Of a DNA stretch of 64,000 nucleotides, positions 1-9,344 are shown piece after piece (the stretch's first letter is position 1; each line of letters starts with the position of its first letter). A program made the translations under genes and the position numbers. The stretch spans positions 1,116,001 through 1,180,000 of the forward strand of contig OY760657.1 in assembly GCA_963663905.2 (NCBI GenBank), given 5' to 3'. This DNA is from Saccharicrinis sp963663905. GTDB taxonomy: Bacteria > Bacteroidota > Bacteroidia > Bacteroidales > Marinilabiliaceae. The notes below the pieces were generated by a model, which saw only the letters and a program-made list of their open reading frames with translations, was not told the origin of the DNA and ran no database searches.

Positions 1-873
1 GTTTGTATCTACGTAAGTCATCTTAAAGATGGTAAATGGTCTAAACCAATGAACGTGGCCAACGGAATTCAAAATGACACATTGCGTTATCCAACATGGA
101 ATCCTGTTTTATATCAAATACCAGGAGGTGATTTATTATTGTTTTATAAAGAGGGTCCAAAGCCTCAGGATTGGTGGGGAATGATTAAACGTTCATCAGA
201 TAATGGTCATACCTGGAGCGAAGCAGAAAAAATGCCTGAAGGTTACATAGGACCGGTTAAAAACAAGCCTATTCTATTGGATGATGGAACATTAATCTGT
301 CCTTCTTCAAAAGAAATTAAAGGTTGGGAAGTACATTTTGAAACAACAAAAGATTGGGGGAAAACTTGGGAGACAACAAATGCGATTAATAAATATAAGG
401 TTCATAACATTATTCAGCCAAGTATTTTAAAGCATAAGGATGGTACTTTACAAATCCTTTGTCGAAGTAAGAATGGAGTTGTAGTAACAGCGTACTCTCA
501 CGATAATGGTAAAACCTGGGGATTAACACAGGATACAGAATTACCAAATAACAACTCAGGTACAGATGCAGTAACATTAGCTGATGGTCGTCATTTAATT
601 ATTTACAATCATGCTAAAACGCCAATGAATGCTTCAAAAGGTCATCGAACTCCTTTAAATGTTGCAGTAAGTAAAGATGGAGTTAAATGGTATGCTTCAT
701 TAGTTTTGGAAGATTCAGAAATTAGTCAGTATTCATATCCAGCAGTAATTCAATCAGCTGATGGAATGGTTCACTTTATTTACACTTGGAGACGTGAGCG
801 TATGAAATATGTAAAAGTAGATCCTTCTAAGTTACGTATGAAGCTGATTAAAGATGAAAAATGGCCTGAATAA
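1..873 (+). CDS. Sialidase-like (BNR/Asp-box) family protein, 5' end missing
   Basis: The frame is open from the first base of the window, so the N-terminus lies outside it; 290 residues are visible. Several Asp-box motifs (S/T-x-D-x-G-x-x-W) recur about every 50-60 residues: SSDNGHTW, TTKDWGKTW, SHDNGKTW and a weaker SKDGVKW. This repeat marks a six-bladed sialidase-type beta-propeller (BNR_2 / sialidase superfamily). Members in polysaccharide loci are often annotated exo-alpha-sialidase, but many have other or unknown substrates, and the FRIP motif and signal peptide cannot be judged because the start is missing. Its position at the head of a pectin-type locus suggests a glycosidase or lyase-like role on a plant or algal glycan rather than a true sialidase. 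The family is well supported; the substrate is not. Confidence 0.7.
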   Translation, partial: VCIYVSHLKDGKWSKPMNVANGIQNDTLRYPTWNPVLYQIPGGDLLLFYKEGPKPQDWWGMIKRSSDNGHTWSEAEKMPEGYIGPVKNKPILLDDGTLICPSSKEIKGWEVHFETTKDWGKTWETTNAINKYKVHNIIQPSILKHKDGTLQILCRSKNGVVVTAYSHDNGKTWGLTQDTELPNNNSGTDAVTLADGRHLIIYNHAKTPMNASKGHRTPLNVAVSKDGVKWYASLVLEDSEISQYSYPAVIQSADGMVHFIYTWRRERMKYVKVDPSKLRMKLIKDEKWPE

Positions 874-979
874 GGTAATTAAGGTAAAAGGGTATCATGG
901 TTGTATGGTATGAAGGTGATACCCTAATCGTAATAACCAGATAGGATTAAAAAATAGGGACCAGGATATATAGTTCAAA

Positions 980-1056
980 GCCTGAAGGGCTGCAATATAA
1001 CAGTCCGGGGTGAAGCCCCGGGAATTTAAAGTCATGTAAATCAATCCCTAAAAGGG
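980..1056. repeat. Three-hairpin intergenic repeat (Bacteroidota type)
   Basis: Three short hairpins follow one another: GCCTGAAGGGC (980-990), CCGGGG-TGAAG-CCCCGG (1005-1022) and CCCTAAAAGGG (1046-1056). They sit in the 283-base gap between the sialidase-like gene and the esterase. The same style (GCCTGAAAGG, CCCTGAATGGG, CCCAGGC-GTT-GCCTGGG) recurs in the long repeats near 51-52 kb, so this is probably a diverged member of one dispersed family. The rest of this gap (874-979, 1057-1156) shows nothing recognisable. Confidence 0.55.
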
Positions 1057-1156
1057 TGACGTAATAAAAAGGTTAAAGGTATAACTATTAAGGCGTGAAT
1101 TCTTAATTTTTAGTATCATGTCCCTTATTTCTAATCTTTTATCTAGATATATTGAA

Positions 1157-2551
1157 ATGAAAAAAATAACAATATTTTTTTGTCTGATCATGATAACGTT
1201 TACATGCGCTATCGGTCAAAATTCAGATAACAAATTTGCCCGTCCTTTAAAGGATGTATTGAAAGATGTTGAGCAGGAGTATAATGTTAAATTGCGTATT
1301 TCAGATAAGGATGTAGAAGGCAAGATATTGAATTATGCCAACTGGCGTTTTAGAGCAGATGTTGAAGAAACATTAAAAAATGTTTTAGCTCCTTTTGATT
1401 TAATGGCTCTTCCTGATAATGGACCAAATAAATATAAAATTGAAGAGTTTCGTTATCATAGAAGAACAATTGAAGAAGGTAAAGAAACATTAGATTATTT
1501 AGCTTCTAAATATTCAACTAAAGAAGAATGGCAGCAACGTCAGGCAAAACTAAAGCAATGCGTTAAAGAGGCTGTTCGTTTAAATCATTTACCTGCTTCA
1601 CCTAATAGCAAACCCATCTTAACCAAAACAAGAAAAATGAATGGTTATACTGTGCAAAATATTGCCCTTGAAGTATTGCCAGGATTTTATGTTTGTGGTT
1701 CCATTTATCGTCCTTCAAAAATTAAAGGAAAAATCCCAGTGGTTCTTTGTCCCAACGGACACTTTGGAAATGGCCGTTATAATAAAGATATTCAAACCAG
1801 ATGTGCAGGTTTAGCACGTATGGGAGCAATGGCTATAAATTATGATTTATTTGCCTGGGGAGAATCTGTATTGCAAGTAGATCCTAAAACTCACCGTAAA
1901 AGTTTAGCCAATACTATCCAGGCTCTTAATAGTATTCGTTTATTAGATTATTTGACCTCGTTTAAATATGCTGATACAACGAGAATCGGTATTACCGGAG
2001 GTTCAGGAGGCGGCAGCCATTCTATTTTAATGTCTGTTCTAGATGATAGAATTGATGTAAGTGTTCCTACTGTTATGATGTCATCGATTCATTATGGAGG
2101 GTGTCCTTGCGAAAGCGGAAATCCAATTCACTTATGTTGCGGAGGAACAAATAATGTTGAATTAGCCGGCGTATTTGCTCCTAAACCTCAGCTTATTATT
2201 TCTGATGGAGGTGATTGGACTGCCAATGTACCAGAACTAGAATTCCCTTATTTAAAACGCATATATAATTTCTATGATAATGCTATTGTAGAAAATGTTC
2301 ATCTACCTAAAGAACATCATGATTATGGTCCGTCAAAACGTTCAGCAATGTATCATTTTATGGCTAAATATTTAAAGTTAGATGAATCTAAAGTTTTTAA
2401 TAAGAATGGAGAGTTAGAAGAATCTGCAATTACGGTTGAAGGTGAAAATGCTATGAAAGTTTTCGGAGATAATGGCGAAAAATTACCGGAATCTGCAATC
2501 AGAAGTTTTGAAGTCTTAGAAAAAGAATTTAAGAGTGCAATTGCCCAATAA
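1157..2551 (+). CDS. Secreted alpha/beta-hydrolase, acetylxylan-esterase-like, with N-terminal STN-like module
   Basis: A predicted carbohydrate esterase of 464 residues, probably removing acetyl groups from pectin or hemicellulose in the periplasm. I prefer the ATG at 1157 to the upstream ATG at 1118 because it begins a clean signal peptide (MKKITIFFCLIMITFTCAIGQ). Residues about 27-97 resemble an STN domain (LKDVLKDVEQEYNV... LKNVLAPF), a fold otherwise typical of TonB receptors and secretins. The rest is an alpha/beta-hydrolase: nucleophile elbow GGSGGG with Ser283, an acidic pair in DGGDWT (Asp350/353) and a HHDYG motif (His387/388) as likely triad members. It is related to the acetylxylan esterase/dienelactone hydrolase group. 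It sits 32 bases ahead of the isomerase gene. The hydrolase fold is firm; the acetyl-ester substrate is inferred from the neighbours. Confidence 0.7.
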   Translation: MKKITIFFCLIMITFTCAIGQNSDNKFARPLKDVLKDVEQEYNVKLRISDKDVEGKILNYANWRFRADVEETLKNVLAPFDLMALPDNGPNKYKIEEFRYHRRTIEEGKETLDYLASKYSTKEEWQQRQAKLKQCVKEAVRLNHLPASPNSKPILTKTRKMNGYTVQNIALEVLPGFYVCGSIYRPSKIKGKIPVVLCPNGHFGNGRYNKDIQTRCAGLARMGAMAINYDLFAWGESVLQVDPKTHRKSLANTIQALNSIRLLDYLTSFKYADTTRIGITGGSGGGSHSILMSVLDDRIDVSVPTVMMSSIHYGGCPCESGNPIHLCCGGTNNVELAGVFAPKPQLIISDGGDWTANVPELEFPYLKRIYNFYDNAIVENVHLPKEHHDYGPSKRSAMYHFMAKYLKLDESKVFNKNGELEESAITVEGENAMKVFGDNGEKLPESAIRSFEVLEKEFKSAIAQ

Positions 2552-2583
2552 TTAGAACCTTATTTAGAGTAAAATATAAATCT

Positions 2584-3492
2584 ATGAAGTCTATAAAAAA
2601 ATCCTATAAAATATTTATAGCAATTAGTTTACTTATTGCTTTGATTGTTTCATGTTGCAATAATGAAAATCAAACAAAAGAAATTCTTAAAGAACCAAGA
2701 TACAAAGTAGCGGTTTGCGATTGGATGATATTAAAGCGTCAAAAGACCAGTGCTTTTGATCGTGCATTTGAGATTGGCTGTGATGGACTGGAAGTTGATT
2801 TAGGAGGATTAGGCAAACGACCTACTTTCAAAAATAAATTGATTAATGCAACATGGAGAAAAGAGTTTAAAGAGAAATCTGCTTCAACAGGAATTGAAAT
2901 CAGTTCTATTGCGATGTCTGGTTTTTATGCACAGAATTTTGCAGAAAGAGAGGGTATTGATAGAATTATGGATGATGCTGTTAATACTGCTGAATTAATG
3001 GGTGTAAAAACGATTTTTTTACCCTTGGGTGTTCAAGGTGATTTAATACAACATCCGGAGCGTAAGGATTCCTTAATAAATAACCTAAAAAAAATTGGAG
3101 CTAAGGCTGAAGCTGCAGGTTTGGTTGTTGGTATCGAAACCAACTTTGATGCAAATGCAGAAGTTAAATTCTTAAACGAAATAGGATCTTCTGCAGTTAA
3201 AAGCTATTTTAATTTAGATAATGCGATTAAGCATAAAAAAGATATCAGCGAAGAGTTAAAAATTTTGGGGAAGGACAAAATAGCTATGATTCATGCCTCA
3301 AATACAGATAGTGTTTGGTTGCAAAATGATCCGATGATTGATGCTCCCAAGATTAAGAAAACACTTGATGAGATGGGATGGTGTGGATGGCTTGTAATTG
3401 AGCGATCAAGAGATATTACCCAGATTAAAAATGTGGTGGCAAACTATGGAGCCAATGCTGCTTATTTAAAAAAGGTTTTTCAAGCAGAATAA
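2584..3492 (+). CDS. Sugar phosphate isomerase/epimerase-like TIM-barrel lipoprotein
   Basis: A 302-residue member of the xylose-isomerase-like TIM barrel superfamily (AP endonuclease 2 type). The N-terminus carries a lipoprotein signal ending in SCC (about residues 23-25), so the enzyme is periplasmic or outer-membrane anchored rather than cytosolic. Supporting motifs are the early GCDGLEVDLGG strand, VVGIETNFD near the middle, MIHASNTD, and the late WLVIERSRD, which place acidic and histidine residues at the usual metal-binding strand ends. Such lipoproteins are common in Bacteroidota carbohydrate loci next to Gfo/Idh/MocA oxidoreductases, with which they may act in oxidation/epimerisation of sugars. 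The fold is confident; the substrate is unknown. Confidence 0.7.
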   Translation: MKSIKKSYKIFIAISLLIALIVSCCNNENQTKEILKEPRYKVAVCDWMILKRQKTSAFDRAFEIGCDGLEVDLGGLGKRPTFKNKLINATWRKEFKEKSASTGIEISSIAMSGFYAQNFAEREGIDRIMDDAVNTAELMGVKTIFLPLGVQGDLIQHPERKDSLINNLKKIGAKAEAAGLVVGIETNFDANAEVKFLNEIGSSAVKSYFNLDNAIKHKKDISEELKILGKDKIAMIHASNTDSVWLQNDPMIDAPKIKKTLDEMGWCGWLVIERSRDITQIKNVVANYGANAAYLKKVFQAE

Positions 3493-3520
3493 TTAATGAA
3501 AACAAACTAAATCAACAATT

Positions 3521-5500
3521 ATGAACCAGATAAAAACGCTTGGATTTATTTTTCTTTTAGGTTTGTGTAATCTAATTACTGCACAAAATATTTATGTATC
3601 TCCAAAGGGAAATGATGCTAATTCCGGAAAAGAGAAAGCTCCGGTAAAAACAGTTCAAATGGCTGTTCAAAAAGCACGGGATTTAAGAAAACAAAATGAT
3701 CCTTCTATTTCTGGTGGTATTCATATCATTCTAAAGGGCGGAACATATCAGGTTAGCAATCCAATTGTTTTCGGACCTGAAGATTCTGGTTCTGAATCTT
3801 CACCAACAATTGTTTTAGCCGCAAAAGGTGAGAAGGCGATAATTAGTGGAGGTGTAAAAGTTACAGGATGGCAAAAAGTTGAAGGTAATATTTATAAAGC
3901 CAATCTTGATAGAGAAACTAAGCTTCGTACCTTATTTGTCAATGGCAAAAGAATGCACATGGCAGGAACTGATATTCCTGTACCTGGGTTAGGTGATTGG
4001 GGGACTTTTAAGATTAAAGGTAAAGAACCATGGGCATATGGAGAAGGAACTGCTATTGATGGAATTAAATTCAGCTCTGAGGATGTAAAAGAGTATTCTA
4101 ATCCTGAAGATATTGAGCTTGTACAATTTAATATCTGGACAGAGAAAATTCTCTGTGTAAGAGATATTAAAAAGATGGGTGATACCACTGTTGTGAAATT
4201 GCAGCAACCATATGGTGCTATTGCTACAACAATGGCCTGGGCAGGAAAAATCAACTATAAAAAAACTTTTGTAATCAGGAATGCCTATGAATTATTAGAT
4301 TCTCCTGGAGAGTTTTATTTCAATAGAAAAACAAAAACAATCTATTATTATAGCGATGGTGAAGATATGGCGAATGCAGAAGTAATTGCACCAGTTAGTG
4401 ATGGCTTAGTTCATATTAAAGGGACTTCTACTGAATCCAGAGTTAAAAATATTCAATTTCAGGGAATTACTTTTTCATATGATCATTGGGAATTAATGGA
4501 AGTTGCAGGTTCTCATGGTTTTGCAGGTATACAAAGTTTAGGTTTAGCGGTTAAATATATTCCTGGTGGTAATTGGCATAAAACAGAGTATAATAGTACA
4601 GATGTACCAAGAGGTGCTATTCATGTGGAAAATGCAGAAGGGATTGAGTTTATACGAAACCGTTTTGAAGGTATTAGTTCTGCAGTTGCCATTAATATGG
4701 TGAACGACGTTAAAAATAGTAAAGTAGAAGGCAACTTCTTTTATGATATGCTTGGTAATGCTGTTAATATAGGTCATTCACAGCATTATAAAATCGGAGA
4801 TGGTGATATTTATCCTGAAGGAGTTGAAGGTTTATGTGAGAATGTAAAAGTCTCTAATAATTACCTGCGTAATGTATGTCTTGATTTTAGGCAAATAGAA
4901 GGTATTACAGCATTTTTCGTAGCCAATGTAAGTATAGAACATAATGATATAGAATGGATGCCATATGGAGCAATTACCTGTGGCTGGTGGTGGGGAAATT
5001 CAGGTATTCCTGCCTCCACTTTAGTTAAAAATAATAAGATACGATTTAATAAAGCTGGCAATACGCATCAGGTTTTAGATGATGGAGGAATAATATATTC
5101 TTTAGGTGAGCAACCTGGTTCTGTAATTGAAGGTAACTATATTTTTAATGGACCAAGGTGTATTTATCCGGATGATGGTTCTGCATATTTAACTATTAGA
5201 GATAATGTAGTTGGAAATGAAAGTTACAAATGGATGTGGTTGCATCTATGGACTAAAAGATGTCATGATATAGTTGCCTACAGAAACTATGTGAAGAATA
5301 ATCTTTTGATGAATAACGGAACTGATAATGTTATTGAAAATACGATTTCATTTAGGGAGGATGAATTTTCAGAAGCTGCACAAAAGATCATTGATAATGC
5401 AGGAATTGAAGAGAGATTTAAAGATATTATACCTCATACTGAGCCAGAAAAGATGAGTATTCATCCAAAGGGATTTAAGGAAAGGGATGTGTTTCATTAA
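3521..5500 (+). CDS. Secreted right-handed beta-helix carbohydrate-active enzyme (GH141-like candidate)
   Basis: A 659-residue secreted protein with signal peptide (MNQIKTLGFIFLLGLCNLITAQ). The segment after it (IYVSPKGNDANSGK...VKTVQMAVQKARDL, then GGTYQVSNPIVF) is the usual N-terminal cap of parallel beta-helix enzymes that act on polysaccharides. Later residues (about 290-560) contain repeated N-x-[FYI]-x-x-N ladder turns such as EGNFFYDM, VSNNYLRN, IEHNDIEW, VKNNKIRF, IEGNYIFN and IRDNVVGN. This layout resembles GH141 and related families, which include an alpha-L-fucosidase of rhamnogalacturonan-II degradation, but I cannot assign the family from sequence alone. It is followed after 10 bases by the rhamnose mutarotase gene, which suggests a shared transcript and a pectin side-chain substrate. 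Confidence 0.65.
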   Translation: MNQIKTLGFIFLLGLCNLITAQNIYVSPKGNDANSGKEKAPVKTVQMAVQKARDLRKQNDPSISGGIHIILKGGTYQVSNPIVFGPEDSGSESSPTIVLAAKGEKAIISGGVKVTGWQKVEGNIYKANLDRETKLRTLFVNGKRMHMAGTDIPVPGLGDWGTFKIKGKEPWAYGEGTAIDGIKFSSEDVKEYSNPEDIELVQFNIWTEKILCVRDIKKMGDTTVVKLQQPYGAIATTMAWAGKINYKKTFVIRNAYELLDSPGEFYFNRKTKTIYYYSDGEDMANAEVIAPVSDGLVHIKGTSTESRVKNIQFQGITFSYDHWELMEVAGSHGFAGIQSLGLAVKYIPGGNWHKTEYNSTDVPRGAIHVENAEGIEFIRNRFEGISSAVAINMVNDVKNSKVEGNFFYDMLGNAVNIGHSQHYKIGDGDIYPEGVEGLCENVKVSNNYLRNVCLDFRQIEGITAFFVANVSIEHNDIEWMPYGAITCGWWWGNSGIPASTLVKNNKIRFNKAGNTHQVLDDGGIIYSLGEQPGSVIEGNYIFNGPRCIYPDDGSAYLTIRDNVVGNESYKWMWLHLWTKRCHDIVAYRNYVKNNLLMNNGTDNVIENTISFREDEFSEAAQKIIDNAGIEERFKDIIPHTEPEKMSIHPKGFKERDVFH

Positions 5501-5510
5501 ACTATAAAAT

Positions 5511-6218
5511 ATGCATCAGAATAATGTGAGTACTCGAAAACTGCTACAATTATTTGTTCTACTATTCTTTATTTTGTCTTGTGCACCAAAAAAGGATTCG
5601 TCAGAAAATAATAAAAATAATCAAGTAGCAGTTGAGTTTATACTGGATAATGAAAGTCTTACAGATTCATTAGCTGAAGAGTTCAACAGTATATCAATGG
5701 AACTTTTTGAATGGAAAAATCATCTGGTTTTGTTTGGTTCAGATAGAGATACATCAGGTATTAATGATCTGGTTAATAGAACAGGAATTAAAGTTAAGAT
5801 TAAGAAATATAACAATCCTTTTTATGTGTTTGATAAGACACGAAATTGTGGTTACTCAAGTGCACCAAAACCATGGAAGAATTACTTATTAACTGCTAAT
5901 CTAGTCAGTGATACAACTCTGCAGCAAGAGTATTTAACATATCACGATACTCAATTTGAAGTATGGCCAGAGGTTGCTCAAGGATTTTGTAATGCAGATT
6001 TTCAGCAATTATTGGTTTATAAAACCGGAAGACAATTAATGTTGGTAATTTCAATACCCGCTGATAAAACATTGGATGAGCTTAACCCAAAAACAGTAGA
6101 AAATAATCCAAGGGTGGATGAATGGAACAGCATCATGAGTAAATATCAGGAAGGAATAGAAGGAACAGAACCTGATGAGACGTGGGTTTTTCTTGAAAAA
6201 ATAGAAGAGATTAAGTGA
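5511..6218 (+). CDS. L-rhamnose mutarotase family lipoprotein
   Basis: A 235-residue lipoprotein (signal peptide ending FILSC, Cys24) related to the L-rhamnose mutarotase family, which interconverts alpha and beta anomers of L-rhamnose. The C-terminal half shows the family pattern: EYLTYHDTQFEVWPEV with the key His and Trp-Pro-Glu, then a strand LLVYKTGRQLMLVI, and the closing NPRVDEW...MSKYQ segment. The N-terminal half (residues about 40-120) may be a second diverged copy of the same ferredoxin-like fold, which would make it longer than the roughly 105-residue enzyme. An exported mutarotase fits the rhamnosidase in the same locus by preparing released rhamnose for uptake. The family call is good; activity depends on residues I cannot fully align. 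Confidence 0.7.
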   Translation: MHQNNVSTRKLLQLFVLLFFILSCAPKKDSSENNKNNQVAVEFILDNESLTDSLAEEFNSISMELFEWKNHLVLFGSDRDTSGINDLVNRTGIKVKIKKYNNPFYVFDKTRNCGYSSAPKPWKNYLLTANLVSDTTLQQEYLTYHDTQFEVWPEVAQGFCNADFQQLLVYKTGRQLMLVISIPADKTLDELNPKTVENNPRVDEWNSIMSKYQEGIEGTEPDETWVFLEKIEEIK

Positions 6219-6348
6219 ATTTTAAGTCATCATAGTTAGTGGAAGTTTTGTAATATTGTGATTACTAGGTGTTTTGATATTGAGGCTTTTAATGAGTTTT
6301 GTAAATAAGTTTTATGTCTAGCGTCTTTAATCTAATAATCTAATAAAT

Positions 6349-7422
6349 ATGCTACGTTTAGGAATATTAGGAATCGGAGAGGGAAGAAGTACTATTTCAG
6401 CTGCTTTGCAAAGCGAAAAGATTGACCTCAAAATGATTTGTGATCTGAATATTGATATGTGTAAGCAAAGAGAGAAAGAATTTGACTTTCATAATATCAC
6501 AACTGATTATCAGGAGATGCTGAATAATCCTGAAATTGATGCCATTGCTATTTATACTCCGGATCATTTGCATGCTACTCATATTAAGATGGCTTTAAAT
6601 GCTGGTAAACATGTAGTGTGCACTAAACCGCTGATGGATAATCTATCTGAGGCTAAAGAATTAATAGAAGTTGCAGACAAGCTTGATAAAAGAATTTTTG
6701 TAGGACAAAGTTCCCGGTTCTTTGAACCAATGAAACGTCAAAGAAAAGATTTTGAAGCAGGCTTAATAGGAGATCTGGTAAGTATAGAATCTCATTATCA
6801 TGCTGATCATCGCTGGTTTTTAGGTAAAGGATGGTCTTTAGAACAATCGTTTAAATGGTTGTTTGGAGGTTTAAGTCATCCAGTGGATTTTATTCGATGG
6901 TATATGCCAAATATTGAAGAAGTGATGGGATATGGAATGCTAAGCCCTAATGGTAAAAATGGTGGTTTGAAGAATGAGGATACCATGCATTTTATATTTA
7001 AGGCAAAAGACGGAAGAGTAGCACGTGTAAGTGGAGTTTATTCCGGTCCTGTTCAGCCTGTTACCCGAGATAGCGAAATGACATGTATTCTTCGTGGAAC
7101 AGAAGGTTGCAGTCAGGGAGATTACATGGATTTAAGATATGCCATAACCAAAAATGATGGCGAAGAGCAAATCATAACCTGGGAGCATAAGTTAAAGCAC
7201 TATTTCAGATTTGAAGGTAAAAGTCACCATGCCGGCGAATATCAGAATTATCTGGAGTATTTTGCTGACAGTATAGAAAACAACACAATTGCTTATCCTG
7301 ACTTAAAAGAAGGTGTAGGGACCATTGCTGTTTTAATGGCAATGGATCGATCTTTACAAACAGGATTACCTGTAAAGATAAGCTCTATTATTGAGGAAAA
7401 TGACTTAGATATAGAATTGTAA
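6349..7422 (+). CDS. Gfo/Idh/MocA family NAD(P)-dependent oxidoreductase
   Basis: A 357-residue cytosolic sugar dehydrogenase-like protein without signal peptide. The N-terminus LGILGIGEGRSTISAAL is a Rossmann strand with a modified glycine loop, followed by IAIYTPDHLHATHIKMALNAGKHVVCTKPL, where the CTKPL lysine corresponds to the conserved catalytic EKP motif. The C-terminal half is the GFO_IDH_MocA alpha/beta dimerisation domain, including FKWLFGGLSHPVDFIRW. Members oxidise or epimerise sugars and inositols. The pairing with a TIM-barrel isomerase and a symporter is typical of Bacteroidota sugar-processing loci. The glycine loop departs from GxGxxG (GIGEGR), so cofactor preference is uncertain. 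Confidence 0.8.
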   Translation: MLRLGILGIGEGRSTISAALQSEKIDLKMICDLNIDMCKQREKEFDFHNITTDYQEMLNNPEIDAIAIYTPDHLHATHIKMALNAGKHVVCTKPLMDNLSEAKELIEVADKLDKRIFVGQSSRFFEPMKRQRKDFEAGLIGDLVSIESHYHADHRWFLGKGWSLEQSFKWLFGGLSHPVDFIRWYMPNIEEVMGYGMLSPNGKNGGLKNEDTMHFIFKAKDGRVARVSGVYSGPVQPVTRDSEMTCILRGTEGCSQGDYMDLRYAITKNDGEEQIITWEHKLKHYFRFEGKSHHAGEYQNYLEYFADSIENNTIAYPDLKEGVGTIAVLMAMDRSLQTGLPVKISSIIEENDLDIEL

Positions 7423-7442
7423 GTCATTGTTAAATTATTATT

Positions 7443-7510
7443 CAACCACCTCTTTGAAATCATAATTCCCTTAATTTAGAACAACATATAATCTGGAGGT
7501 GGTTGTTTTT
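7443..7510 (+). terminator. Rho-independent terminator after the oxidoreductase gene
   Basis: Perfect 10-base arms CAACCACCTC (7443-7452) and GAGGTGGTTG (7496-7505) followed by a T run. The loop is long (about 43 bases), so it could also be a structured spacer. Confidence 0.6.
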
Positions 7511-7581
7511 ATTTTCTGAATCTTAACCTTTCTAAAATTAAATCTATTAAAAGTTCTATCAGAACTTAAAAATCTACACAA

Positions 7582-9165
7582 ATGAAAAATATTCACGAAC
7601 TATTAGTACCCTTAGATTTTATTGTAGTAATAGCCTATCTGGTAGTATTGACCGCTATAGGTTATTACGTAAGCTTCATAAAGAAAAAAGAAAAAGATGA
7701 TTCGTTATTTCTTGCAGGACGATCATTAAAATGGAGTAGTATCGGTTTTACCATGTGGGGAACCAATGTTGGTCCTTCAATGTTAATTGCTTCAGCGTCG
7801 ATTGGCTATACAACAGGAATTGTTGCCGGTAATTTTGGTTGGTATGCTTTTGTATTCATTTTCCTATTGGCTTTTGTTTTTGCTCCAAAATATTTAGGCG
7901 CTAATGTGAGTACCTTACCTGAATTTATGGGTAAAAGATTTGGCGATTCTACACGTAATATTTTGGCTTGGTATACTATTGTTACAGTTCTTATTTCGTG
8001 GTTGTCATTAACTTTGTTTGCAGGTGGAATATTAGTTGGGCAAATCCTTAATCTGCCACTGTGGTTATCTGTAATTATATTGCTGTTAATTTCTGGTTTC
8101 TTTACTATTGCAGGAGGTTTAAAAGCGATTGCTTATACCAATGTTTTCCAGATGCTGTTGTTGATAATCGTGTCTTTGATTTTAACTTTAGTTGGTATTA
8201 ATAAAGTAGGTGGTTTTGGTGAATTAATGGCTAATACACCTGCAGATTACTGGAACTTATTGCGTCCTTCAAGTGATCCTACTTATCCATGGATTGCGAT
8301 TGTTTTAGGATATCCGGTAATGGGTGTATGGTTTTGGTGTACAGATCAATCTATGGTTCAGTCTGTATTAGGAGCAAAGAGTTTAAAGCAAGGGCAAATG
8401 GGAGCTAATTTTACCGGATGGCTTAAGATCCTGGATGTTGCTTTGTTTATCATTCCAGGGATGGCCTGTTTTATTTTGTTTCCAGATTTAAAAAATCCGG
8501 ATGAAGCTTATATGACAATGGTAACTCAATTATTCCCTCATGGAATGACCGGATTAGTAATGGCTGTTCTGATTGCTGCCCTTGTTAGTACAATCGATTC
8601 TGCATTGAACTCATTAAGTACGGTATTTACCATGGATATTTTTGTAAAAAAGCATCGTCCTAATGCGACCAATAAAGAAATTATAAAAATTGGTAGAATT
8701 GTAACTGTACTAGGTGCATTACTGTCAATTGTTTTAACATTGGCAATTGATAGCATAAAAGGATTAAACTTATTCGATGTCTTTCAGGCTATTTTAGGAT
8801 TTATTGCTCCTCCAATGTCCGTAGTGTTTTTATTTGGAGTATTATGGAAAAAAACGACTACAAAAGCTGCCAATATAACTTTGTTTTGGGGAACCGTTTT
8901 AAGTTTAGGTACCGGAGTATTTTATTTATGGATATTCCCTAACGAAGATTATGAATTCTGGCCACACTTTTTATTATTGTCATTTTATATATTCCTGGTT
9001 CTTTGTGCTTTAATATATGTGATCTCTGTTACTGATAAATCTGAGCAAAAAGAGTATGTCTTTAATACCCCAGCTAAAGTATTTAGATCGAAAATGCAAT
9101 TAATCCGATGGGCAGCTTTATTTATTGTAATGATTGGACTATATATTTATTTCAATGGACACTGA
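7582..9165 (+). CDS. Sodium:solute symporter (SSS family)
   Basis: A 527-residue inner-membrane transporter with about 13-14 hydrophobic segments. The start FIVVIAYLVVLTAIGYYVSF, the following LFLAGRSLKWSSIGFTMWGTNVGPS and the conserved AALVSTIDSALNSLSTVFTMDI segment (sodium-site helix 8 region with SSxL-type serines) are diagnostic of the SLC5/SSS family. In polysaccharide loci these transporters bring monosaccharides or uronates into the cytosol with Na+; here rhamnose, arabinose or galactose would be suitable substrates, but specificity cannot be read from the sequence. It lies after a terminator and therefore probably starts its own transcript. Confidence 0.9.
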   Translation: MKNIHELLVPLDFIVVIAYLVVLTAIGYYVSFIKKKEKDDSLFLAGRSLKWSSIGFTMWGTNVGPSMLIASASIGYTTGIVAGNFGWYAFVFIFLLAFVFAPKYLGANVSTLPEFMGKRFGDSTRNILAWYTIVTVLISWLSLTLFAGGILVGQILNLPLWLSVIILLLISGFFTIAGGLKAIAYTNVFQMLLLIIVSLILTLVGINKVGGFGELMANTPADYWNLLRPSSDPTYPWIAIVLGYPVMGVWFWCTDQSMVQSVLGAKSLKQGQMGANFTGWLKILDVALFIIPGMACFILFPDLKNPDEAYMTMVTQLFPHGMTGLVMAVLIAALVSTIDSALNSLSTVFTMDIFVKKHRPNATNKEIIKIGRIVTVLGALLSIVLTLAIDSIKGLNLFDVFQAILGFIAPPMSVVFLFGVLWKKTTTKAANITLFWGTVLSLGTGVFYLWIFPNEDYEFWPHFLLLSFYIFLVLCALIYVISVTDKSEQKEYVFNTPAKVFRSKMQLIRWAALFIVMIGLYIYFNGH

Positions 9166-9344
9166 TGAATAGTTGAAAGTAGAAAGCTATATAGGAACAA
9201 GGAGTTCTATTGAATAGGAAAAAGATTAAAATATAGTTAATATGATTTTAAATCTATAGAATAAAGAATTAAGATTTATTTGGAAGTTTTCCTTAAATAA
9301 ACTACACTAGCGTTTTTAATACTCTCAAACAATAACAACCAGAA

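Noticed and set aside
3892..4254. 120-codon minus-strand frame inside the beta-helix gene
   Set aside because: Antisense to a well-supported secreted enzyme; low-complexity composition without start context or family resemblance.
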